NCBI GenBank assembly: GCA_002341825.1
Contig: DDOU01000004.1
Location: 1-5,957 of the forward strand
Source: Candidatus Igneacidithiobacillus taiwanensis
Lineage (GTDB): Bacteria; Pseudomonadota; Gammaproteobacteria; Acidithiobacillales; Acidithiobacillaceae
Length of the DNA stretch: 5,957 bases
Reading direction: 5' to 3'
The notes below the pieces were generated by a model. It was not told the origin of the DNA. It was given only the letters and a program-made list of their open reading frames with translations, and did no database searches. Positions 1-5,304 of this stretch are shown here, in pieces. Position numbers and translations under genes: made by a program. Each line of letters begins with the position of its first letter. Within the stretch, counting starts at the first letter, position 1.

Positions 1-43
1 GGCGCAGCTCCAGCCACACGCGCAGAGGGGGGTGTTTTTCGGA

Positions 44-430
44 TCAGGAGTGGGCATCGAGAATAGGAATACCGTATGCGGTTAATTGATGGTCGGCGGT
101 AACCAACTGTAAGCCCTCCACGATCGCCTGTGCGACCAGCATGCGATCAAAAGGATCCCGATGATGCAGGGGTAGTCGTCCCGCCAGCTCCGCATGCGCT
201 ATCTGTATCGGAAGACCCAAAAAACTGGCCTCCAACAAAACGTCTTGCAGATTTTCGGGAGCCTCCAATTTCCCCATGGCTCGTTTGATGCCAATTTCCC
301 AAAAACTCGCGGCAGAGACAAAGACAGGATTTTCGACCCGAGCAATTTCGGCACGAGCACGCTCCCCAAGCGCAGCATCATTTGCCAGCCACCAAAGAAA
401 CGCGCGCGTGTCCAGCAACAGATGGCTCAC
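44..430 (-). CDS. vapC: VapC-type PIN-domain toxin (type II TA), intact
   Basis: Predicted PIN-domain ribonuclease of 128 aa, the toxin of a type II toxin-antitoxin pair; family members cut RNA, often tRNA, in the cytoplasm. The acidic active-site set is visible: Asp7 in LLLDTRAFLWW, Glu45 in SFWEI, Asp92 and Asp95 in HHRDPFDRML, and Asp113 in TADH. The RDPFDR form is typical of the VapC subgroup paired with Phd/YefM antitoxins. The usual DTHALLWW motif reads DTRAFLWW here, so the His is Arg. The start is GTG, overlapping the antitoxin stop by four bases (GTGA, 427-430), which implies translational coupling. A GGAG lies about 11 bases upstream, rather far. Length is normal for the family. Family assignment is firm; the RNA target is unknown. 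Confidence 0.93.
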   Translation of the reverse strand: MSHLLLDTRAFLWWLANDAALGERARAEIARVENPVFVSAASFWEIGIKRAMGKLEAPENLQDVLLEASFLGLPIQIAHAELAGRLPLHHRDPFDRMLVAQAIVEGLQLVTADHQLTAYGIPILDAHS

Positions 431-660
431 CAGTTCTCGAACTCCGCCAAAATCTCCTCGCTGCTTTGGTCAAAATCTGGCGCCATACGAATTTTCCCTT
501 CGAGCAGACCCGGGCGACGCTGCCGGTTTTCGATAGAGGTAGGGACAAGACGCACTACCGGCACCCCAGCCTTGGCGATGAGCACGGTTTCGCCGGCCAG
601 CGCACGCTCTACGAGTTTGGAGAGCTGGGTCTTCGCCTCGTACATGTTCACCTTCAGCAT
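427..660 (-). CDS. Phd/YefM-family antitoxin of the intact PIN toxin
   Basis: A 77-aa antitoxin, first gene of the leftward TA operon. The N-terminal half (VNMYEAKTQLSKLVERAL, then GETVLIAKAGVPVVRLVP, residues 4-40) matches the Phd/YefM fold that dimerises and binds operator DNA. The C-terminal half (RPGLLEGKIRMAPDFDQ and ILAEFE, about residues 49-75) matches the flexible toxin-binding tail of Phd antitoxins paired with PIN toxins. It should neutralise the downstream toxin and repress its own promoter. The ATG at 660 is preceded by GAGGG at about 5 bases; the second Met (residue 6) is less likely because the conserved fold starts at residue 3-4. A promoter and a 10-bp palindrome lie just upstream. 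Confidence 0.92.
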   Translation of the reverse strand: MLKVNMYEAKTQLSKLVERALAGETVLIAKAGVPVVRLVPTSIENRQRRPGLLEGKIRMAPDFDQSSEEILAEFENW

Positions 661-682
661 AGTACCCTCGCCCTAGTCAAGC

Positions 683-692
683 GTTGGCCAAC
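683..692. promoter_or_regulatory. Candidate antitoxin operator, palindrome GTTGGCCAAC
   Basis: A perfect 10-bp palindrome overlaps the last two bases of the predicted -10 box (691-696) and the expected transcription start of the leftward TA operon. Phd-type antitoxins usually bind short palindromes at this position, so it is a reasonable autoregulatory operator. A second, wider inverted repeat, GCCCTA at 670-675 with TAGGGC at 712-717, brackets it. The palindrome is seen directly; operator function is inferred. Confidence 0.45.
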
Positions 693-719
693 TATACGTG
701 CGCGCGTTGGGTAGGGCAA
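691..719 (-). promoter_or_regulatory. Predicted sigma70-type promoter of the leftward TA operon
   Basis: Read on the minus strand, TTGCCC (714-719, 4/6 match to TTGACA) is followed after 17 bases by TATAGT (691-696, 5/6 match to TATAAT). Transcription would start near 684, giving an untranslated leader of about 25 bases before the antitoxin ATG at 660. Spacing and position fit well; no experimental support. Confidence 0.55.
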
Positions 720-776
720 GTGCCCGGCTAGGCTGCGCCAATGCCTGGGTGGCAGCAGTTCGGCGTCTGCAACCGA

Positions 777-806
777 TTGGCAAGATTCATTAGGCTCAGC
801 TATTTT
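777..806 (+). promoter_or_regulatory. Predicted sigma70-type promoter of the rightward TA operon
   Basis: TTGGCA (777-782, 5/6 match to the -35 consensus) is followed after 18 bases by TATTTT (801-806, 4/6 match to the -10 consensus). The start would be near 812-813, about 28 bases before the antitoxin ATG. This position argues against the longer reading frame from 741, which would run through the promoter. Confidence 0.5.
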
Positions 807-808
807 TA

Positions 809-822
809 CGAGAAGCTTATCG
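809..822. promoter_or_regulatory. Candidate AbrB-type operator, imperfect palindrome
   Basis: CGAGAAGCTTATCG is a 14-base inverted repeat with six of seven pairs matching, centred on AAGCTT, and it covers the expected transcription start of the rightward TA operon. AbrB/MazE-fold antitoxins repress their own promoters through such sites. Function is inferred from position and symmetry only. Confidence 0.35.
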
Positions 823-839
823 ACCCCTATGAAGCAAGA

Positions 840-1055
840 ATGATGGTCACGACGGCAACCCTATCCAGCAACTACCAGATATCCATTCCGAAGGTGGTGC
901 GCGAGGAACAGCATTGGCAAGCTGGGCAGAAGTTCGTATTTATCCCCAAAGGAAAGGGCGTACTGGTAATGCCTGTACCTGAGGCAGAGGAGCTTGCTGG
1001 CATCGCTCGCGGATCACGCACCAGAGCTTTGCGTGACCGAGCGGATCGGTTCTAG
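840..1055 (+). CDS. vapB: AbrB/MazE-fold (VapB-type) antitoxin
   Basis: A 71-aa antitoxin of the AbrB/SpoVT swapped-hairpin family. The diagnostic segment is TLSSNYQISIPKVVREE, followed by WQAGQKFVFIPKGKGVLVMPV, at about residues 6-45 from the ATG at 840. The C-terminal tail (GIARGSRTRALRDRADRF) is the type that binds a PIN toxin. The frame is open from 741, but the added N-terminus looks unlike the family and would cover the predicted promoter, so I start at ATG 840; the next codon (843) is also ATG. The ribosome site is weak (GAAG, 831-834). The stop overlaps the toxin GTG by one base (TAGTG, 1053-1057). The gene looks intact although its toxin partner is not. Confidence 0.88.
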   Translation: MMVTTATLSSNYQISIPKVVREEQHWQAGQKFVFIPKGKGVLVMPVPEAEELAGIARGSRTRALRDRADRF

Positions 1056-1459
1056 TGGCCACTACGCCATGTGTAGTCGATACTTCGGCGTGGGTGGAGT
1101 GGTTGGTCGGTACCAAATTGGGCAAGTAGGTGGCCACGCACTTCCCGGAAAAGCCACAGTGGATCGTTCCCACTCTGGTGCAGTTTGCGCTCTCGAAGTG
1201 GTTGTTGCGCGAAGTTGGCGAAGAGAAAGCCGACCAGGTGATTGCCTTTTCCCAACAGTGCGTGGTCGTACCCCTCGATACCCGCATCGCGCTCCCGGCC
1301 GTCGAACTACATCGAGAATACAAATTAGCAACCGCCGATGCCATCGTCTATGCGACCGCACGTCACCACAGTGCAAGCCTACTCACCTGCGATGCACATT
1401 TTCGAGGGCTCCCCAACGTGACACTCTTCGACAAGACCAGCCCGAAGGATTTTGGATGA
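1055..1459 (+). pseudogene. vapC: VapC-type PIN toxin with in-frame TAG and lost active-site Glu
   Basis: Reading from GTG 1055 gives one frame of 134 codons with a full PIN fold. It has VVDTSAWVEWLVGTKLGK (Asp9), a TAG at codon 25 (1127-1129), then HFPEKPQWIVPTLVQ, KLATADAIVYATA (Asp95) and LLTCDAHFRGLP (Asp113). The frame is the same on both sides of the TAG, so one base change (for example from AAG, GAG or CAG) explains it. The family motif normally reads QxELxKW; here it is QFALSKW, with Ala45 (GCG, 1187-1189) in place of the metal-binding Glu, again one base from GAG. A GTG directly follows the TAG (1130) and could allow reinitiation of a 109-aa piece, which would lack Asp9. Most likely the toxin is dead. 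Amber readthrough is possible, but the Ala45 change argues against an active enzyme. Confidence 0.85.
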
Positions 1460-1474
1460 CACCACTCCTCGGCC

Positions 1475-1493
1475 CGCGGTAACCAGCCCCGCG
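1475..1493. terminator. Weak GC hairpin between convergent genes
   Basis: CGCGG (1475-1479) and CCGCG (1489-1493) can pair around a 9-base loop in the 38-base gap between the second toxin (plus strand) and galE (minus strand). There is no proper T-run on either side (only CGCTTTA on the plus strand), so it is at best a poor bidirectional terminator. Confidence 0.2.
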
Positions 1494-1497
1494 CGCT

Positions 1498-2484
1498 TTA
1501 CCAGCATTTTCCTTTTTGCTGCTCCCAGGCCCAGGCGTGGGCGATGATGGTATCGAGCTCGGCGTACTGGGGCTGCCAGCCCAGGGTCGAGCGGGCTTGT
1601 TGGCTGTCGGCAACGAGGATGGCGGGGTCGCCGGGGCGACGCGCTTCGGCGCGAACGGGGATATCCTTACCCGTAACCCGGCGCGCGGTGTCGATGACTT
1701 CCTGCACCGAAAATCCCAACCCATTGCCCAGGTTGAGGGCAAGGCTCGCGCCGCCGTCGAGCAGATGTTCGAGGGCCAAGAGATGGGCGCTGCAGAGGTC
1801 CCAAACGTGGATGTAGTCGCGGATGCAGGTGCCGTCGGGGGTATCGTAGTCGCTACCAAAGACGGCAATCTGCGGCCGGCGGCCGCTTGCCGCCTGCAGC
1901 ACCAGGGGAATCAGGTGGCTTTCGGGATCATGGCGCTCGCCGAGTTCGCCTTCGGGGTCGGCGCCCGCGGCATTGAAGTAGCGCAGACAAACGGCGCGTA
2001 GGCCCTGGCTGCGGCCGAGGTCGCCGAGCATCTCCTCGACCATGCGCTTGGAGCGCCCATACGGGTTGATGGGCCGGGTGGGATGCGCCTCGTCGATGGG
2101 GGTGTACTCGGGTTCGCCAAAGATGGCAGCGGTGGAGGAGAAGAGAAAGCTGCGCACCCCATGGCGGTCCATGGCGTCCAAGAGGTTCAGGGTGTTGGCG
2201 ACATTGTTGCGGTAGTAGCGGGCGGGGATTTGCATCGACTCCCCCACTTGGCTCAAGGCCGCAAAGTGCAGCACCGCGGCAAAGTGCTGTTCGCCAAAGA
2301 GGCGGTCGAGCAGGGCGCTGTCGGCCAAGTCGCCCTCCACCAGGGTGCCGTAGCGGGCGGCGTCGGCAAAGCCGGTGCAGAGGTTGTCGAGCACCACCAC
2401 GCGGTGGCCGGCCTGCGCCAGCATCTTGACCATGTGCGAGCCGATATAGCCCGCCCCGCCAACAACGAGAATCGGGTCTTTCAT
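1498..2484 (-). CDS. galE: UDP-glucose 4-epimerase GalE
   Basis: A 328-aa cytoplasmic, NAD-dependent epimerase of the short-chain dehydrogenase family. It interconverts UDP-glucose and UDP-galactose, supplying galactose residues for surface polysaccharide and allowing galactose use by the Leloir pathway. From ATG 2484 the landmarks are: GGAGYIGS (9-16), which binds NAD; VLDNL (31-35); FSST (115-118) with the catalytic Ser/Thr; the YGRSK motif with Tyr142 and Lys146; YFNAAGADPEGELGE (169-183); and RDYIHVWDL (222-230), typical of GalE. Length is normal and nothing is missing. The frame is open to a GTG at 2520, but the extra 12 residues are not family-like. Neither start has a good ribosome site. 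The nearby AGGAAG serves a 20-codon ORF that ends in an ATGA overlap with this ATG. It is the last gene of the minus-strand run. A related UDP-sugar epimerase specificity cannot be excluded. Confidence 0.95.
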   Translation of the reverse strand: MKDPILVVGGAGYIGSHMVKMLAQAGHRVVVLDNLCTGFADAARYGTLVEGDLADSALLDRLFGEQHFAAVLHFAALSQVGESMQIPARYYRNNVANTLNLLDAMDRHGVRSFLFSSTAAIFGEPEYTPIDEAHPTRPINPYGRSKRMVEEMLGDLGRSQGLRAVCLRYFNAAGADPEGELGERHDPESHLIPLVLQAASGRRPQIAVFGSDYDTPDGTCIRDYIHVWDLCSAHLLALEHLLDGGASLALNLGNGLGFSVQEVIDTARRVTGKDIPVRAEARRPGDPAILVADSQQARSTLGWQPQYAELDTIIAHAWAWEQQKGKCW

Positions 2485-2543
2485 GCTGCGGCCCTGAGCT
2501 GGGTTCCGGTGGCTGGGCACAGGCGCTTACGGTAGTGGTGCAT
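2481..2543 (-). CDS. Possible 20-codon leader ORF coupled to galE
   Basis: A short ORF encodes a basic peptide (starting MHHYRKRL, ending LRAAA). Its ATG at 2543 follows AGGAAG (2550-2555) at a 6-base spacing, the best ribosome site in the galE upstream region. Its TGA overlaps the galE start as ATGA (2481-2484). In the galE frame a TAA just upstream of GTG 2520 stops galE from using this site. Translating the short ORF would bring ribosomes to the galE start. I know of no homolog, and whether it is translated or conserved is unknown. A second ATG at 2548 lies too close to the ribosome site to be preferred. Confidence 0.35.
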   Translation of the reverse strand: MHHYRKRLCPATGTQLRAAA

Positions 2544-2558
2544 CTCATTCTTCCTGAG

Positions 2559-3600
2559 CTAACGAGTTATTGGGCAGGGCTTGGGCACGAGGGTAGTGAG
2601 GGGCGGCGGCAGCGTCAAGGTGGCGTATGAGTCCACCACTTTTGGCACGGGCAGACGGCACTGATCGAGTTTGCCGGGGGTGCAGGGTAGACGGTAGGCG
2701 ACGATGGGCATGTGATACTGGCTCCTATGGGTGCAGACACGGGTCTTGCTGCCGCTGCAGTCGACATTCATACCCAATGCATCGGCAGCAGCCCAAGACT
2801 GTAAGGAGGGCAGGAGGGAAGGCAGGCGCTTGGGATCACGCACAAAAAGGCGAATCCGCGCCTCTGCAGGCAGGCGACTCTCGCCCGCTGCTTGCTTGTA
2901 GAGTCCATCCACAAGGGCTAGGGCTAGGACTTTGCCATCTGGTCCGCTGAAGACCGCGGTCTGCAGCTGCGCGTTATGAGGCTCGAAACCCCAACTCAGT
3001 GTCAGGTTCTCCGGCAAGAAAGCGCGAGGTAGAGGACTGATACTCAGGCCACGAATACTGCGCGCCTCGAGGGTTTCCGTGGGACCGAGAGGTAAGCCGC
3101 GATCCTTGCCGAAAAAGTCAAGCAAAGCCTCACGGCCAAGCTGCGGACCAGTGAATTGTCGCTTGGTACTCGAGATCTGTCGTAATCGATTGCGCATGAC
3201 CTGAACCACACAAGGACCCTTGTCGCCGCAGGCCAACAGCCCATGCTCGAAGTCTTGTTGATCCTTCAGGAGTGCCCGACAGTAGGACGTCCCTCTCCCA
3301 GCCTGTTGCAAGTCCTCCCAGAAAGAGACCGTGAGCGTGGACTGAAGAAGTGGAGGGTTGTCCGTCCAGTCCTTTGGCTTAGTAGGTGCGGATGACCTCA
3401 CAGACCCTCTGCCAAGGTGACTGCGGGTTTTGCCGACAGCGTGCCGAAATCCAATCGTCGGTATAGGTCGACTTTGCCAAGGCCGGGCAGTCGTCCATAG
3501 CGCGGCTCGGAATCTCGGCCAGGGCAAAGGGGGTCGGCAATACCACCAGAAACAGGGGAAAAAGCCAGCGATACGCTCGCAACAGAGGATGGAACGACAT
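2559..3600 (-). pseudogene. Exported LprI-like protein, paralog 2, split by a frameshift
   Basis: Two overlapping minus-strand frames together make one gene of about 346 codons. The first part starts at ATG 3600 behind AAGGAG. It has a clear signal peptide (MSFHPLLRAYRWLFPL, cleavage likely after FALA, residue 28) and runs to a TAA at 3379-3381. The remainder is in the frame shifted by one base, from about 3389 (APTKPKDWTDNP) to 2559. Alignment with the upstream paralog places the join at CEVI followed by APT, where one surplus base near 3390 explains the shift. The body has an LprI/DUF1311-like segment with Cys-x5-Cys (ACGDKGPC), then WGFEPH, then a C-terminal domain with four cysteines in the same places as the paralog (NVDC, VC, LPC, QCRLP). 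The mature protein would be periplasmic or secreted. Function is unknown. A sequencing error remains possible. Confidence 0.75.
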
Positions 3601-3607
3601 GGGTGTT

Positions 3608-3613
3608 CTCCTT
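3608..3613 (-). promoter_or_regulatory. Ribosome binding site fixing the start of paralog 2
   Basis: AAGGAG on the minus strand lies 7 bases before ATG 3600. This site and the signal peptide that follows show that the true N-terminus is in the signal-peptide frame. The other frame, open to 3623, has no signal peptide and gives an implausible N-terminus. Confidence 0.7.
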
Positions 3614-3623
3614 GCGGGCTCAT

Positions 3624-4652
3624 TCATTGCGAAAAACGCTCTAAAGGCACTGCAACAGGCGGGTGCTCGATGACCGGTAGTCGGCAACTCGGGCGATTGG
3701 GATGCTTGCAGCCCAGGTCGTACGCCTCCATGGGCGGGCGGCTTGCCTGCTTGGCTTGGCTGCAAAGCTCTGCATCTTTGCCTTTGCAGTCGAGGTTGAA
3801 GCCGAGGAGATCCGCCAGGGTCCAGCTGTAGATGACGGGCAAGAGCTTGCCCAATTCACCTGCACTGCGCACATAGATACGCAACCGACCGGAGTATGTA
3901 CCCCCTTCAGAACGCCAGGCGCGGTAGACATCGTCTGCCGTCACCAATGCCGCAATCTTGCCCTGGGGATCGAGCACACCCAAGGTTTGCACCGTAGCTT
4001 GATGCGGCTGGAAGCCCCATTGCAACTGGTAGCCGTTATCTAGGGTGGCCTGCCGCAGGGGATAGATCGCTAACCCGGCAAGGAGCCTTTGGTACAACGG
4101 CCGTCCCTCGGGTGTTTTCCAGGCGCGGGTGAGGCGCTGCATCTCCTCGACGGGGAAGGGCTGCTCGACTTTTCGGCGCTGGGCCATGAGCTCTTCATTT
4201 CGCGCCTGCTCAACATCGCCGATGCAAACGATATTCTTGCCGCAGCGATCCCGCCGATCCAGAAAGGCTTTTTGTTCGGCGATGACCCGCTGTTGCGCCA
4301 CACTGCCCATGGGAAGATCGCGTAGTAGCCGCTCATAATTTCCTTGGGTGTGGCCCCAAAAGGAGATGGCATTAGTTATCGGGTTTTCAGTATGACCGTC
4401 CCAAGGTGGCGCGTGGTGAAGAGCGTCGCACATCACTTTGATGGATGGCCGTTGTGGACGGTCTGGAAAACACGTCAAATAATCATCGGAGGTATAAGGG
4501 AATTCACCGGCAGCTAGTGCGGTGCCTGCGGCATATAGCAGGATGAAGCCAAGCCCTGCAGCGGCAGCTTTTTGCTTCGGTGATCGCCACGTTATCCCTT
4601 TCTTTCTCCAACCGCGCGCTGTGTGACATAGCATATACCCTGCCTTTTCCAT
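3624..4652 (-). CDS. Exported LprI-like protein, paralog 1, intact
   Basis: A 342-aa protein predicted to be exported. A basic N-region is followed by a hydrophobic stretch at about 29-46 (AAAAGLGFILLYAAGTALA), with cleavage likely after Ala47. Residues 124-155 contain EQKAFLDRRDRCGKNIVC, then IGDVEQARNEEL. This resembles the C-terminal half of LprI/DUF1311 domains, a family that includes a mycobacterial lysozyme-inhibitor lipoprotein, with Cys137 and Cys143. The C-terminal region (about 205-326) has WGFQPH at 212-217 and Cys289, 297, 315 and 323, all matched in the downstream paralog; I recognise no family there. The ATG at 4652 lacks a ribosome site; the second Met (4634, residue 7) has AAAAGG upstream and may be the real start. 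It ends 23 bases before paralog 2. Function is unknown; lysozyme inhibition is only a domain-based guess. Confidence 0.8.
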   Translation of the reverse strand: MEKAGYMLCHTARGWRKKGITWRSPKQKAAAAGLGFILLYAAGTALAAGEFPYTSDDYLTCFPDRPQRPSIKVMCDALHHAPPWDGHTENPITNAISFWGHTQGNYERLLRDLPMGSVAQQRVIAEQKAFLDRRDRCGKNIVCIGDVEQARNEELMAQRRKVEQPFPVEEMQRLTRAWKTPEGRPLYQRLLAGLAIYPLRQATLDNGYQLQWGFQPHQATVQTLGVLDPQGKIAALVTADDVYRAWRSEGGTYSGRLRIYVRSAGELGKLLPVIYSWTLADLLGFNLDCKGKDAELCSQAKQASRPPMEAYDLGCKHPNRPSCRLPVIEHPPVAVPLERFSQ

Positions 4653-4685
4653 TTCATGTACTTACGCTTCGCTCAATCATGTTTT

Positions 4686-4697
4686 TACGATTTCGTA
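4686..4697. repeat. Small inverted repeat in the 115-base intergenic gap
   Basis: TACGA and TCGTA are perfect 5-bp arms around TT. They lie upstream of paralog 1 in the only sizeable gap of the minus-strand run (4653-4767). It could be a protein-binding site, but the arms are short and no convincing promoter pairs with it. The rest of this gap shows nothing I can support. Confidence 0.2.
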
Positions 4698-4767
4698 TAT
4701 GCCATTGGTTGTTTTAGCGCCATGGGGAAAGGGGCCAGAGCCAGAAAGATGCCAAGGCTTGCGGGCA

Positions 4768-5304
4768 TTACGATGCTTCCTTCTTCCATCGAAATTTGTG
4801 CAGCGTCTGCATAAGGGCTTGCGTAAAATTGAGGGACAGGGTTTGGTTAGGGTTGCTGCACTGGTAGCGCCGAGTCTTGCCGCCCTGCGACTGCTCGTAG
4901 ATGGAGGCACCGCGCAGGGGGTCGATGAGAGTGATGCTCTGTTTTTGGCTGGTAAAGCGCAAACTGGCATCGCCATTGGAGTCGGATTCGTAATGTAGCC
5001 CAAGGCTGGGCTGGCCCCCGTCGATTATCACACGCTCTTTGCCGGATGTTTCTGCCTCTCGCACCGCCAACCGGGCTGCGCCTGTACCCTGCCGTGCGAG
5101 ACACAGCACTATGGTTCGCTTTGGCAATGTGCACTCCCAGAGCGTCAACGCTTTTGTTCCGCAATAGCGATTTTTGGGAAGATCGTCTGCCGGTATCGGG
5201 GGAAGTCCCTTCGTTCGAGATGTTGCGGCGGCCGAGGGGTTCGGCGCCGCAAGTGTCGTAACGTAATTTGCTGTCTGCGGAGCAGGGTGGATCAAACTGT
5301 TCAT
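4768..5304 (-). CDS. Uncharacterised 178-aa protein with four cysteines
   Basis: Not assigned to a named family. The start is ATG 5304, overlapping the upstream stop as ATGA (5301-5304) and preceded by AAAGGA four bases away, so it is translationally coupled. Residues 1-45 are Ala/Pro/Thr-rich with no hydrophobic signal segment. The core has Cys48, Cys58 and Cys68 in RYCGT, WECTL and VLCLA, and Cys149 in RRYQCSN. Strand-like stretches between them (RVIIDGG, LGLHYES, ASLRFTS) suggest a small beta-sandwich. The CTLPKRTIVLC core recalls small exported proteins with a Cys-x(n)-GK-x-V-x-x-C motif, but that likeness is from memory. The cysteines and the exported neighbours suggest a periplasmic protein, which conflicts with the missing signal peptide. 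The C-terminus is basic (FRWKKEAS). Confidence 0.72.
   Translation of the reverse strand: MNSLIHPAPQTANYVTTLAAPNPSAAATSRTKGLPPIPADDLPKNRYCGTKALTLWECTLPKRTIVLCLARQGTGAARLAVREAETSGKERVIIDGGQPSLGLHYESDSNGDASLRFTSQKQSITLIDPLRGASIYEQSQGGKTRRYQCSNPNQTLSLNFTQALMQTLHKFRWKKEAS

Noticed and set aside
1..43. Possible end of another gene left of the first toxin
   Set aside because: Only 43 bases are available; one minus-strand frame is open but shows nothing recognisable.
741..839. Longer start for the AbrB-type antitoxin
   Set aside because: The 33 added residues look unlike the family and cover the predicted promoter and operator; the conserved fold begins just after ATG 840.
994..1482. A 162-codon plus-strand frame across the second toxin
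   Set aside because: It is out of frame with the PIN motifs, which are all recovered in the frame from 1055.
1516..2535. Open frames of 161 and 150 codons on the plus strand, opposite galE
   Set aside because: They are antisense to a clearly conserved galE, have no family-like motifs, and are expected in GC-rich coding DNA.
3379..3395. Programmed +1 frameshifting in paralog 2
   Set aside because: The stop context (TAC TAA G) is not a known slippery sequence such as that of prfB, and no stimulatory structure was evident; mutation or a sequencing error is simpler.
3396..3623. N-terminal part of the 354-codon frame of paralog 2
   Set aside because: Its residues upstream of the frameshift are the shifted reading of the signal peptide and show no homology to paralog 1.
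4654..4680. Tiny ORF of 8 codons just before paralog 1
   Set aside because: There is no ribosome site in front of it, and overlap with an ATG is likely by chance at this length.
4749..4769. ATGCC/GGCAT inverted repeat after the 178-aa gene as a terminator
   Set aside because: The stem is only 5 bp and no T-run follows on the minus strand.
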